DNA of 64,000 bases from an uncultured Oscillospiraceae bacterium (GTDB taxonomy: Bacteria; Bacillota; Clostridia; Oscillospirales; Oscillospiraceae): assembly GCA_934512135.1 (NCBI GenBank), contig CAKSWT010000010.1:32314-96313 (forward strand), written 5' to 3'. Positions 38,408 to 46,870 of this stretch are shown here, piece by piece. The notes under the pieces are model-generated. The model was given only the letters and a program-made list of their open reading frames with translations, ran no database searches and was not told the DNA's origin. Numbering within the stretch: position 1 is the stretch's first letter; every line of letters starts with the position of its first letter. A program made the position numbers and the translations under genes.

Positions 38408-38537
38408 ATTCTCCGGGACGCCAGGGGAGAATCAGTCAAGACGCGTTATGGAGAACGGGAGGCACCGATTCTTTCGTAATTTAGTGAAATTGTGTGAGAA
38501 ACCAGGAAAAACCATGAAAGTTTGTGAAAAGTGTCAA

Positions 38538-38566
38538 TCGACAAATTTCTCCTTTGATGGTACACT
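38538..38566 (+). promoter_or_regulatory. Promoter of the dap operon
   Basis: TCGACA at 38538-38543, 17-base spacer, TACACT at 38561-38566, about 25 bases before the lysine riboswitch. Confidence 0.68.
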
Positions 38567-38589
38567 GGTGAACAACCAAATATTGCAGT

Positions 38590-38846
38590 TAAAGGATAGA
38601 GGTGCGGAAGTCAAGAGTACCCGGAGTGCAAGGCCGTCGCAGGGCCGTTGCTCCGGTGAAAGGGATTGCCGCCGAAGGAAAGCAGGCGAAGCTTTCCTGG
38701 GCATGCGGAGAATATCCGCCTGACTGTCGCATTTGCGGAGAGCTATGAATTAATTGCGGAATCCTGCCAGATTCTTTTCCTGGAGGACGGGCAGAATACC
38801 GGAAGACAACGCGGCAAATGCACACATTGCATATGCCGCGTTTTTT
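38590..38846 (+). promoter_or_regulatory. Lysine riboswitch (L box) with terminator
   Basis: The aptamer shows the conserved blocks AGAGGTGCGGAAGTCAAGAG, then GGTGAAAGGGATTGCCGCCG (38655-38674), GCTTTCCTGGGCATGCGGAG and AGAGCTATGAAT. It is followed by a perfect-arm terminator ACGCGGCAAATGC (38809-38821) with GCATATGCCGCGT (38829-38841) and TTTTTT. High lysine should favour the terminator and shut off dapA and the genes behind it. Most of the 488-base gap between the MATE gene and dapA is this element. Confidence 0.93.
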
Positions 38847-38895
38847 GTCCTCAGATTGCAGTAAATGGCCAAATTATAAAAAAGGAGACTGCACT

Positions 38896-39786
38896 ATGAC
38901 TTCGAATCCGATCTTCCGCGGCGTTGCCACCGCCCTTATCACCCCGCTCAATGCCCAGGGTGTCGATTATCCGGCGCTGGGCCGTCTCATCGACTGGCAA
39001 ATTTCCGAAGGCGTCAATGCGCTGGTCATTGTGGGAACCACCGGAGAAGGCTCCACGCTGACCGACGAAGAGCATCGAGAGGTGCTCCGCTACAGCGTGG
39101 AACGCACAGCCGGCCGCATCCCCGTCATTGCCGGTACCGGCTCCAATGACACGGCCTACGCCATTAGCCTTACCCGGTACGCCTGCCAGATCGGCTGCGA
39201 CGGTCTGCTGGTGGTGACCCCCTACTATAATAAGGCGACGCAGAACGGCCTGGTCCAGATGTACACCGCCATTGCCGATGCCGCCACGAAGCCCATTATT
39301 GTCTACAATGTTCCCTCCCGCACCGGCGTCAGCATTCAGCCTGCCACCTATCAGAGGCTGGCCCAGCACCCGATGATCTCCGGCATCAAGGAGGCCAACG
39401 GTGATATTTCCAGCATTGTGACCACGGCCTCTCTTGTGGGAGACTCTCTCAGCATTTATTCCGGCAACGACGATCAGATCGTCCCGGTGCTCTCCATGGG
39501 CGGCAGCGGCGTCATTTCGGTGCTTTCTAACCTGATGCCCCGCAAGACCGTGGAGATCTGCACCCGGTTTTGGAGCGGTGATGTTGCCGGCAGCGCCGCA
39601 CTCCAGTGCGAGCTTTTGCCCCTGATTCACGCCTTGTTCTCCGAGGTCAACCCCATTCCCGTCAAGGCCGCAATGGCCGCCCTGGGCTTCTGCGAGGATT
39701 ATCTGCGTCTGCCGCTGACCACAATAGAGCCGGAGCACCGAGCACAGCTTCTCTCGTGCATGCGTGCTCAGGGCCTGAAGGTATAA
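38896..39786 (+). CDS. dapA: 4-hydroxy-tetrahydrodipicolinate synthase
   Basis: Condenses pyruvate and aspartate semialdehyde, the entry step to diaminopimelate and lysine. The 296 residues form a TIM barrel with GVATALITPLN, VGTTGEGSTLTDEEH, the Tyr in YYNKATQNG, YNVPSRTG and the Schiff-base Lys in SGIKEANGD. ATG 38896 follows AAAGGAG; a longer frame from 38818 would begin in the riboswitch terminator. It is the first gene of a lysine-riboswitch operon. Confidence 0.96.
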   Translation: MTSNPIFRGVATALITPLNAQGVDYPALGRLIDWQISEGVNALVIVGTTGEGSTLTDEEHREVLRYSVERTAGRIPVIAGTGSNDTAYAISLTRYACQIGCDGLLVVTPYYNKATQNGLVQMYTAIADAATKPIIVYNVPSRTGVSIQPATYQRLAQHPMISGIKEANGDISSIVTTASLVGDSLSIYSGNDDQIVPVLSMGGSGVISVLSNLMPRKTVEICTRFWSGDVAGSAALQCELLPLIHALFSEVNPIPVKAAMAALGFCEDYLRLPLTTIEPEHRAQLLSCMRAQGLKV

Positions 39787-39799
39787 GGAGGGCCGTTTT

Positions 39800-40540
39800 A
39801 TGCGTATTATTGTACACGGTGCTACCGGTCGTATGGGTCGGCTGATCTGTGAGGCAGCCGGGGATCAGGTGGCCGCACGAATCAGTCCGGACTACTCCGC
39901 CGGTGAACCCGGCTGTTGGCAGACCCTTGCCGAGTATCAGGGCCCGGCGGACTGTGTCATCGACTTCTCCCATCCCAGCGCAACCGGCTCACTGGTGGAT
40001 TATTGCCTGGGGCGCAGCCTGCCGCTGCTGATTGCCACTACCGGCCAGACGGACCGGGAACGGGAGCAGATCCAGGCTGCCGCAGCTCGGATCCCGGTGT
40101 TCTTTTCTGCCAACTATTCTTTGGGCATTGCGGCACTGACGGACCTTGCCCGACGGGCGGCGGCGCTGTTTCCGGAGGCAGACATTGAGATCGTCGAAAT
40201 GCACCACAACCGGAAGCTGGATGTGCCCAGCGGCACGGCGTTGACGCTGGCAAAGGCCGTTGCCTCCGTCCGTCCGGAGGGGGAACTTGTCATTGGCCGC
40301 CACGAAAATGGTCGGCGGGAGGCCCACCAAATTGGAATCCATTCTCTCCGTCTGGGTAATCTTCCCGGTACCCATGAGGTGCTCATTGCCACGGACTCCG
40401 AGGTGCTGACCCTGCGCCATGAGGCCAAGGACCGTTCCATTTTTGCCGCCGGAGCCATGGAGGCCGCCCGTTTCCTGGTGGGAAAGCCGGCAGGACTTTA
40501 CACCATGCAGGATCTGATTGAGAGGGAGGATGGACAGTGA
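39800..40540 (+). CDS. dapB: 4-hydroxy-tetrahydrodipicolinate reductase
   Basis: NAD(P)H-dependent reductase giving tetrahydrodipicolinate. The 246 residues start with the nucleotide fold VHGATGRMGR, and show DFSHPSAT, ATTGQT, SANYSLGIAAL and the substrate motif EMHHNRKLDVPSGTAL. AAGGAGG precedes the ATG. Its stop overlaps the GTG start of dapH by four bases. Confidence 0.95.
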   Translation: MRIIVHGATGRMGRLICEAAGDQVAARISPDYSAGEPGCWQTLAEYQGPADCVIDFSHPSATGSLVDYCLGRSLPLLIATTGQTDREREQIQAAAARIPVFFSANYSLGIAALTDLARRAAALFPEADIEIVEMHHNRKLDVPSGTALTLAKAVASVRPEGELVIGRHENGRREAHQIGIHSLRLGNLPGTHEVLIATDSEVLTLRHEAKDRSIFAAGAMEAARFLVGKPAGLYTMQDLIEREDGQ

Positions 40541-41229
40541 ACGCCCAGGAAATCATTGCGTATATTGGACAGGCCGAAAAAAAGACGCCGGTGAAGCTCT
40601 ATGTCAAGGAAAATGCACCCATTGAGTATGGCTCTGCCCAGGTGTTTGGTGCAGGGGACAAGATCGTATTCGGTGATTGGCGGGAGCTGGGGCCCATTCT
40701 CCAGGCCAATCGGGACAAAATCGCCGACATTGTAGTGGAAAACGACTGCCGCAACAGCGCCATTCCGCTGCTGGACCTTAAGGACGTTCCCGCCCGTATT
40801 GAGCCTGGGGCCACCATCCGTGAGCAGGTTGACATCGGCAGGGGAGCGGTTATTATGATGGGTGCGGTGATCAACATTGGTGCCGTAATCGGCGAGGGCA
40901 GCATGATCGACATGGGGGCCATTCTCGGTGGCCGAGCAACGGTGGGAAAGCACTGCCATGTGGGCGCAGGGGCCGTACTGGCCGGGGTCATCGAGCCCGC
41001 CTCCGCCAAGCCGGTGGTGATCGACGACGGCGTGTTGATTGGGGCAAACGCCGTGGTCATTGAAGGGGTACATGTGGGAGAGAACGCTGTGGTTGCAGCC
41101 GGTGCCGTGGTGGTAGAGGATGTGCCGGCCAATATGGTCGTAGCCGGCTGCCCGGCCCGTGTCATCAAGAAAAAGGACGACAAAACCACCATGAAAACGG
41201 CACTGGAGCCTATGCTGCGAAATATCTGA
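40537..41229 (+). CDS. dapH: Tetrahydrodipicolinate N-acetyltransferase
   Basis: Acetylates tetrahydrodipicolinate with acetyl-CoA, which defines the acetyl branch of lysine synthesis. The 230 residues have a short N-terminal domain (AQEIIAYIGQAEKKTPVK) followed by left-handed beta-helix hexapeptide repeats (IGRGAVIMMGAVINIGA, IGEGSMIDMGAILGG, VHVGENAVVAAGAVV) and a PARVIKKKD end. The start is GTG at 40537 behind GGGAGG, overlapping dapB. Use of the acetyl rather than succinyl donor is inferred from the family. Confidence 0.94.
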   Translation: MNAQEIIAYIGQAEKKTPVKLYVKENAPIEYGSAQVFGAGDKIVFGDWRELGPILQANRDKIADIVVENDCRNSAIPLLDLKDVPARIEPGATIREQVDIGRGAVIMMGAVINIGAVIGEGSMIDMGAILGGRATVGKHCHVGAGAVLAGVIEPASAKPVVIDDGVLIGANAVVIEGVHVGENAVVAAGAVVVEDVPANMVVAGCPARVIKKKDDKTTMKTALEPMLRNI

Positions 41230-41246
41230 GCAAAGGGGAACTTGTT

Positions 41247-42398
41247 ATGCAGCTCAATGAAGCCCTATACGGCGCCAAGAGAAGCGCCATCCGTGAATTC
41301 TCCAAGCTGGCCCAACAGACACCGGGCTGCATCGCCCTGACCCTGGGGGAGCCGGACTTCGCCACCCCCCAGCCCATCTGTGACGCTGTGCCCCAGGCCC
41401 TGGCCCACGGGCACACCCACTATATCGACAACAACGGCACCTATGCCCTGCGGGAGGCCATCGCCCGCTTTGAGCGCGAGAAAAACGGCCTGGACTACCG
41501 GCCGGAGGAGATTATTCTGACGGCGGGAGCCACAGAGGCGCTGTTTGTGTCTCTGTTTGGAATCTTGAATCCGGGGGACGAGGTTTTGGTCCCCACCCCC
41601 GCCTTTGTCCTCTATGAGCAGATCATCGGCCTGTGCCGAGGGGTATTTGTCCCCTATGATACTGCGCCGGAGGGATTTCAGCTGGATGCCCGTGGGCTGG
41701 CAGCCCACATCACGCCTCGGACTAAGGCCATTATCCTGAACTCCCCCAACAATCCCACAGGCTGTATCTACAACGAACGCAGTCTACAGGCCGTCCATGA
41801 CGCAGTACAGGGCCGGGAGATTTTTGTGATTTGCGACGACGTGTACCGGCAGCTGGACTATACCGGAAGCTACCACAGCTTTGCGGAGTTCCATGATTTA
41901 CGGCAGCAGATCCTACTGGTCCAGAGCTTTTCCAAGCCCTATGCCATGACCGGCTGGCGGATGGGGTATCTGCTGTCTGACGCCTCCGTTAAGGAACGGC
42001 TGGAGCTGGTCCATCAGTTTATGGTGGTGTCCACCCCGGCGCCCTTCCAGTCGGCCTGTATGCAGGCGCTGGAATGTGACATCTCTCCCATGCTGGAGAC
42101 GTACCGCAGCCGCCGTGACTATGTCCTCCGGCGGCTGAGGCAGATGCATCTCCCGGTTCATGTGCCGGAGGGAGCGTTCTATGTGTTCCCCTCTATCCGG
42201 GAGTTTGGCCTGTCCTCGGCGGAGTTTTGCAGGCGTATGATCCGGGAGGCGGGCCTTGCCGCCACGCCGGGCAGCTGCTTTGGTGCAGAGGGCTATATCC
42301 GTTTGACCTATTGCTACAGCGGGGAAGAACTCCGCCAGGGACTGGATCGGCTAGAGCAATTTGTCCGTGTTCTGCGCGGGAAAGGAGACCTACAATGA
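41247..42398 (+). CDS. patA: N-acetyl-diaminopimelate aminotransferase (class I)
   Basis: PLP aminotransferase proposed to put the amino group on N-acetyl-keto-aminopimelate. The 383 residues show LTLGEPDFATPQPI, GATEALFVSLFGIL, NSPNNPTGCIYN, CDDVYRQLDYTG and the PLP lysine in SFSKPYAMTGWRMGY, plus the Arg of the substrate carboxylate site near the end. By sequence it is only a class I aminotransferase; the assignment comes from sitting between dapH and the deacetylase. Its stop overlaps the next start as ATGA. Confidence 0.88.
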   Translation: MQLNEALYGAKRSAIREFSKLAQQTPGCIALTLGEPDFATPQPICDAVPQALAHGHTHYIDNNGTYALREAIARFEREKNGLDYRPEEIILTAGATEALFVSLFGILNPGDEVLVPTPAFVLYEQIIGLCRGVFVPYDTAPEGFQLDARGLAAHITPRTKAIILNSPNNPTGCIYNERSLQAVHDAVQGREIFVICDDVYRQLDYTGSYHSFAEFHDLRQQILLVQSFSKPYAMTGWRMGYLLSDASVKERLELVHQFMVVSTPAPFQSACMQALECDISPMLETYRSRRDYVLRRLRQMHLPVHVPEGAFYVFPSIREFGLSSAEFCRRMIREAGLAATPGSCFGAEGYIRLTYCYSGEELRQGLDRLEQFVRVLRGKGDLQ

Positions 42399-43546
42399 CA
42401 GAGCTTTGCTTGGAAGCGGCTTCTCTGCAGGGAACCCTGGAGGGGATCCGGCAGAGACTGCACCGCACGCCGGAGCTGGGCAATCAGGAATGGCAGACCT
42501 CGGCCTATCTGCGGAGCCTGCTGGAGTCCCTGGGGCTGGTGGTTGAAAATCCCTTTGGGACTGCACTTTGCGCAACGCTGGGGGGCGCAAGGCCCGGCAA
42601 AACCGTCGCCCTGCGTGCCGACATGGACGCGCTGGCAGTTCCAGAGGCCACCGGGGCGGACTTTTCCTCCCAAAGGCCTGGCGTGATGCACGCCTGCGGC
42701 CATGATATTCATATGACGGCCGCTATCGGTGCGGCAATGCTGCTGGCAAAGCACCGGGACAGGCTCCGAGGTACCGTCCGATTTCTGTTTGAACCGGATG
42801 AGGAGGGCAGCGGTGGGGCGCAGTCCCTGGTGGACGCCGGGTGCCTTGCGGGGGTAGACGGGGTGTTTGGCGCACATGTCTCACCGGAGCTGCCCCTGGG
42901 TTCCGTTGGCATTCGCTATGGAAAATTTTACGCTGCCTCCGACACTTTTTCCATGACTGTTCGGGGAAAAAGCGCCCACGGCGCCGAGCCGGAAAAGGGA
43001 ATCGACGCTCTGCAGGCCGGGGCGCAGCTTGCTGCCCGGCTGGTCGGGCTCAGAAGCGCCCTAAATGGTGAGCGGTGTACCGTTACCGTGGGGACCCTTC
43101 AGGCTGGGACGGCCATCAATGTGGTGGCCGATACCGCCCGGCTCACCGGCATCTTCCGTACCCTCGGCCAGGACAGCCGGGAGAAAATGCGGGCGCTGGT
43201 CAGGAACACGGCATCCCAGGTTGCCGCGCAGACCGGAACCCAGATCGACGTGGAGCTGCACGAGAGCTATCCTGGCGTGGTGAATTACGAAAAGGCGTCC
43301 CGACTGGTTCAGAACACGGCACTGGGACTGTTGGGGGAGTCCTCCGTCACGCTGATACAGGAGCCCACCCTGATGACCGAGGATTTTGGGTATTATCTGT
43401 CTGCCGCTCCGGGCTGTTTCTACCACATTGGCGCTGGCTGTACTGCGCCGCTGCATTCTCCGCAATTTCTGCCGGATATTCGTGCGGCAATCACTGGGGC
43501 GGCACTGCACGCCGCGGTTCTGGAGGGGGCCCTGGGGGCGGAGTAA
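42395..43546 (+). CDS. N-acetyldiaminopimelate deacetylase (M20 amidohydrolase)
   Basis: Metal-dependent deacetylase expected to give LL-diaminopimelate. The 383 residues carry the M20D motifs: RADMDALAVPE, HACGHDIHMTAAI (metal His and catalytic Asp), FEPDEEGSGGAQ, GKSAHGAEP in the dimerisation lid and TEDFGYYLSA with the last metal ligand His in PLHSPQF. ATG 42395 follows AAAGGAGA; the long in-frame extension from 42227 lies in the aminotransferase gene. With the four preceding genes it completes the acetyl pathway. Other M20 amidases cannot be excluded by sequence alone. Confidence 0.87.
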   Translation: MTELCLEAASLQGTLEGIRQRLHRTPELGNQEWQTSAYLRSLLESLGLVVENPFGTALCATLGGARPGKTVALRADMDALAVPEATGADFSSQRPGVMHACGHDIHMTAAIGAAMLLAKHRDRLRGTVRFLFEPDEEGSGGAQSLVDAGCLAGVDGVFGAHVSPELPLGSVGIRYGKFYAASDTFSMTVRGKSAHGAEPEKGIDALQAGAQLAARLVGLRSALNGERCTVTVGTLQAGTAINVVADTARLTGIFRTLGQDSREKMRALVRNTASQVAAQTGTQIDVELHESYPGVVNYEKASRLVQNTALGLLGESSVTLIQEPTLMTEDFGYYLSAAPGCFYHIGAGCTAPLHSPQFLPDIRAAITGAALHAAVLEGALGAE

Positions 43547-43588
43547 CACGGAGGAGGAGCAAGCCTTCCGGCTTTTTCGACAGTCTCC

Positions 43589-43626
43589 AGACCTCCGGTG
43601 CCTGTGGCACCGGAGGTCTCATTTCT
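43589..43626 (+). terminator. Terminator of the dap operon
   Basis: GACCTCCGGTGCC (43590-43602) with its perfect complement (43606-43618), followed by TCATTTCTT. A smaller AAGCC/GGCTT hairpin with TTTTT lies at 43561-43576. Confidence 0.78.
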
Positions 43627-43657
43627 TGCGGATTATGGTCAGGGGGAGAAATGTCAC

Positions 43658-43687
43658 TTGACCGTGTGCTTTTGGGTAATTTATAAT
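43658..43687 (+). promoter_or_regulatory. Promoter of binding lipoprotein 2
   Basis: TTGACC at 43658-43663, 18-base spacer, TATAAT at 43682-43687, 33 bases before ATG 43721. Confidence 0.75.
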
Positions 43688-43720
43688 ATAATCCTAAATT
43701 TACATGGGAGAGTGAAGCAA

Positions 43721-45460
43721 ATGAAAAAGATGATCACCGGATTGCTGGCAGTGGCCATGCTTCTGGGGACCTTGAGCGGCTGTGGCAAGGCTGCCTCCAG
43801 CGGGTCTGACAGTGTAGCATCGGCACCTGCCCAGGAGACTACACCCCCCGCCCAGACGCAGGCCGCAGAGCAGGACCAGCCCTCGGCGGCGGAGACCAGC
43901 GCCCAAGAGGAGGTCCAGGTGGCGGCCCAGAACTTTGACATCCCCATGCCGCTGACGGAGGAGCCAGTCACATTTACCTACTTTATGCGCTTTAATCCCC
44001 AGGTGCAGGATTGGTGCCAGGATATGTCTGACAACCTGTTCTACTCCACTTTGGAGGAGATGTCCGGGGTCCACATTGAGTTCCAGCTGTTCCACCCCAT
44101 GAACTTTGGGGAGCAGTTCAATCTGCAGATGGCTTCTCAGGACTATGCGGACTTCTACTGTGAGGCGGCCTCCGGCTACACCGGCGGCTATGACAAGGGT
44201 GTGGAGGACGAGGTTTTTCTGGACCTGACCCCCTACATTGAGGAGTATGCGCCCAACTACAACGCCATTATCAATATGAACGACCAGAACCGCAGAGATG
44301 CGGTGACCGATGAGGGCCGTGTGGTGTTCTTTGCCGCCGCCTACGACGACGGCCAGCCTTGCGCCAAGGGTCCCATGATTCGGGCAGACTGGGCAAGAGA
44401 ATTTGGCATGGACCCGGCAGAGATCAATACCTACGAGGAATATGAGCAGTATATTGAGCAGGCCTACAATACCTATGGCGCCACGGTGCAGCTGCCCATG
44501 TCCGGAGATCCGGGCTTTGGCTACCTGACCGCCGGCTACGAGACCCTGGCGTCCTTCGGCAACTCCTTTGAAGCAACTCTGCCCTGGTTCCAGATCGACG
44601 GGAAGCTGTACAGCGGCGTGCTGACGGATGGCTTCAAGGAATATGTAAAGATGGTCGCCGACTGGTATCAGAAGGGCTGGATCTACCACGACTTCATGAG
44701 CGAGGACTTCGGCATGCAGGGCGGCGCAGACTTCGGCATGGTCACCAGCGGAGAGAGCTCCCTGTGGTGGGCCGAGAAGGACTATATGGAGCAGTACAAT
44801 CAGTCTGCCCAGGATCCTAATTTTGAGATCGCTGCCATTCAGGATGCAGTCAAAAAGGAGGGGGACGTGACCCATCTGGGACAGACCAACCACGAAACCC
44901 TGACCACCACCTCCAACTGCGTGATTTCCACTGCCTGCGATGAGCCGGAGATTGCCATCCAGTGGATGGATTACCGCTACACCGAGGAAGGCGCCACCCT
45001 GGCCAACTGGGGCGTGGAAGGGGTCACCTATGAGCGGGACGCAGACGGTACGAAGCACTACACCGATCTGATCGTCAACAATCCGGAGGGCATGACGGCC
45101 ACCCTGGCCCAGTTCCGGTATATGCTCCAGAATACGGTGTGCCTGACCGACGTGTCTGCCAAGGACCAGGGCATGACCCAGCAGCAGCTGGAGGCTCCGG
45201 AGATGTGGATGAAGGACAAGGACAATTCCTGGGGCTGCCCCACCACCCTGACCATGACCACTCAGGAGGCCGACGAGTACAACTCCAAGGCCGGGGACAT
45301 CACCACCTACGCACAGGAGAACTTCCTGCGGTATGTCATCGGCAGCGCCCCCATTGAGGAGCTGGATTCCTTCGTTGATACCTGCATCAGCATGGGTCTG
45401 GAGGACTGCCAGGCCATTAAGCAGGCGTCTCTGGACCGCTACTATGAGAGACTGGGCTAA
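43721..45460 (+). CDS. Extracellular solute-binding lipoprotein 2 (orphan ABC type)
   Basis: A 579-residue lipoprotein: signal peptide with lipobox TLSGC, a Ser/Ala/Gln-rich linker to about residue 75, then a family 1 type binding domain. Shared motifs with its relatives here are EQFNLQMASQDYADFY, YEDEVFLDLTPYIEEYAPN-like (VEDEVFLDLTPYIEEYAP), IRADWAREFG and a closing LDRYYERLG. It has its own promoter and terminator and no neighbouring permease. ATG 43721 follows GGGAGAG. The ligand is unknown; sharing a membrane permease with another locus is likely. Confidence 0.85.
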   Translation: MKKMITGLLAVAMLLGTLSGCGKAASSGSDSVASAPAQETTPPAQTQAAEQDQPSAAETSAQEEVQVAAQNFDIPMPLTEEPVTFTYFMRFNPQVQDWCQDMSDNLFYSTLEEMSGVHIEFQLFHPMNFGEQFNLQMASQDYADFYCEAASGYTGGYDKGVEDEVFLDLTPYIEEYAPNYNAIINMNDQNRRDAVTDEGRVVFFAAAYDDGQPCAKGPMIRADWAREFGMDPAEINTYEEYEQYIEQAYNTYGATVQLPMSGDPGFGYLTAGYETLASFGNSFEATLPWFQIDGKLYSGVLTDGFKEYVKMVADWYQKGWIYHDFMSEDFGMQGGADFGMVTSGESSLWWAEKDYMEQYNQSAQDPNFEIAAIQDAVKKEGDVTHLGQTNHETLTTTSNCVISTACDEPEIAIQWMDYRYTEEGATLANWGVEGVTYERDADGTKHYTDLIVNNPEGMTATLAQFRYMLQNTVCLTDVSAKDQGMTQQQLEAPEMWMKDKDNSWGCPTTLTMTTQEADEYNSKAGDITTYAQENFLRYVIGSAPIEELDSFVDTCISMGLEDCQAIKQASLDRYYERLG

Positions 45461-45486
45461 GCAGCCTGATAAAGACTGAATCTTGC

Positions 45487-45523
45487 AAAATCCTCCGTAT
45501 GCCAACGCATACGGAGGATTTTT
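45487..45523. terminator. Bidirectional terminator
   Basis: Perfect inverted repeat AAAATCCTCCGTATGC (45487-45502) and its complement (45507-45522) with a CAAC loop and T/A runs on both sides, between convergent genes. Confidence 0.9.
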
Positions 45524-45723
45524 GGCCTATTTGGTGGGCTGCTGAGGGGAAAAACAGGGGGCATATGGATGTGCGGAGCGGCGAAAGGCCGCTCCCGGCT
45601 GCTCATTGTCAGCTGTGGCGCTCCGCCCGGGAGGTTGAGGGGCGGGGCTTCCGCGGCGAGTTCCGATACGCTGATTCGAAAGAAGGCAAGCCAAGGGAAC
45701 TCCGACAGTGCGCAGGGAGGAAC

Positions 45724-46710
45724 CTATTCCTCCTGCTTCATGGAGGAAAACTCCGGCCACCGGCCGGCGATATAATCCAGCAGCTCGCCCCGGCTGGGGA
45801 AGCTGTGGAGCTGCTGCGTCAAGGCGGCGAAATGCCGGATATACTCCATATAGTGGGTGGTCTCCTCGGGAAACAGTCCGGTTTGGGGATAGGTCAGGAA
45901 CAGCTGCCGGTGGCAGATATTGTTGGACATGGGGATCATTCGGGTGCCGGGGGCCATGGGGAAAGCGGATTTCCCCCAGAAGTGGACCACGCTTTCCGGA
46001 ATAAAGGTGATGCCTACGTCGTTATAGACCTGCAGGGTCATGGATTCCGGGTCGCTGACGTAGTAGATTCGTCCGGGCATGGTGGAGGAATGGGTATAAA
46101 ACCGCCGCATGATCTGGGCTACGGTATAATCCTCCCGCTGGGAAATCAGCGGCAGAGAGCGGAGCTGCTCCATGGAAAGCTCGTCGTACCCCGCCAAATA
46201 GGAACCGGCGTTGATAAACGCATACATAGGCTCCCGGAGCAGCAGCTCGGAGACGAGAAAATCATCGGTGTTGTCCTCATAGGTGATGGCAAAGGCGGCA
46301 CGGCCCCGGCGCAGGGACTCCAGCGTTTCCCGGGTGGTCTCCCGAAGCTCAAGCACCTCCCGCTCCGGGAAGAGCTTTCCATACAGAATGCGGGATTCAT
46401 TGGTGAAGTCTCCGGCCTCCGAGGTGTAGGTGATGCTGGTGGCGGTAGTGCCCCGAATGGTGGACATGTCATAGGCCAGCTTGTCCACCATTCCCAGGAT
46501 AATGGAGGCGTTCCGGCAGAAGAAGGTCCCCGCCTCCGTCAGCACCAGATGCCGTCCCTGACGGCGGAACAGCTGCACCTCCAGCTCATCCTGGAGCCGC
46601 TTATAGCTCAGGGAAAGGGCAGACTGGGAGACGTGAAGCCGCTCAGCGGCTTGGGTCACCGAGTCGCTTTCCGCAATGGCCACCACATATTTCAGCTGCA
46701 ATAGATCCAT
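45724..46710 (-). CDS. LysR-family regulator of the liv-type transporter
   Basis: A 328-residue LysR regulator: N-terminal winged helix (LQLKYVVAIAESDSVTQAAE, HVSQSALSLSYKRLQDE) and a full effector-binding domain (about 90-300). ATG 46710 follows AGAGGTGAT; a frame open further upstream to 47061 would include non-coding AT-rich DNA. It is divergent from the ABC importer that starts at 46871, the usual LysR arrangement, so it probably controls that operon in response to the imported compound. The 240 bases between it and the convergent gene at 45460 hold the terminator. Confidence 0.9.
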   Translation of the reverse strand: MDLLQLKYVVAIAESDSVTQAAERLHVSQSALSLSYKRLQDELEVQLFRRQGRHLVLTEAGTFFCRNASIILGMVDKLAYDMSTIRGTTATSITYTSEAGDFTNESRILYGKLFPEREVLELRETTRETLESLRRGRAAFAITYEDNTDDFLVSELLLREPMYAFINAGSYLAGYDELSMEQLRSLPLISQREDYTVAQIMRRFYTHSSTMPGRIYYVSDPESMTLQVYNDVGITFIPESVVHFWGKSAFPMAPGTRMIPMSNNICHRQLFLTYPQTGLFPEETTHYMEYIRHFAALTQQLHSFPSRGELLDYIAGRWPEFSSMKQEE

Positions 46711-46746
46711 TTTCAAATCACCTCTTAATCCATAAACAAAATCAAT

Positions 46747-46761
46747 ATATTTCAGAAATAT
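46747..46761. promoter_or_regulatory. Likely LysR operator in the divergent region
   Basis: ATATTTCAGAAATAT, a perfect inverted repeat of the LysR T-N11-A form, in the 160-base region between the regulator and the importer. A likely importer promoter, TTGGAC ... TAATAT, follows at about 46768-46797. Binding is inferred. Confidence 0.65.
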
Positions 46762-46870
46762 TATATATTGGACAAGGAAGAAATTCAAGTGTAATATGAG
46801 GCGAGAAGGATGAATTGTTATGACATGTGCACAACATTCCCTGCTAATTATGGAAAGGATGAAATGAAAA

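Noticed and set aside
43700..45505. Long minus-strand open frame opposite binding lipoprotein 2
   Set aside because: The plus-strand gene has signal peptide, lipobox, promoter and terminator; the opposite frame has none of these.
45499..46704. Plus-strand open frame opposite the LysR gene
   Set aside because: The minus-strand frame shows a full LysR domain; this frame begins inside a terminator.
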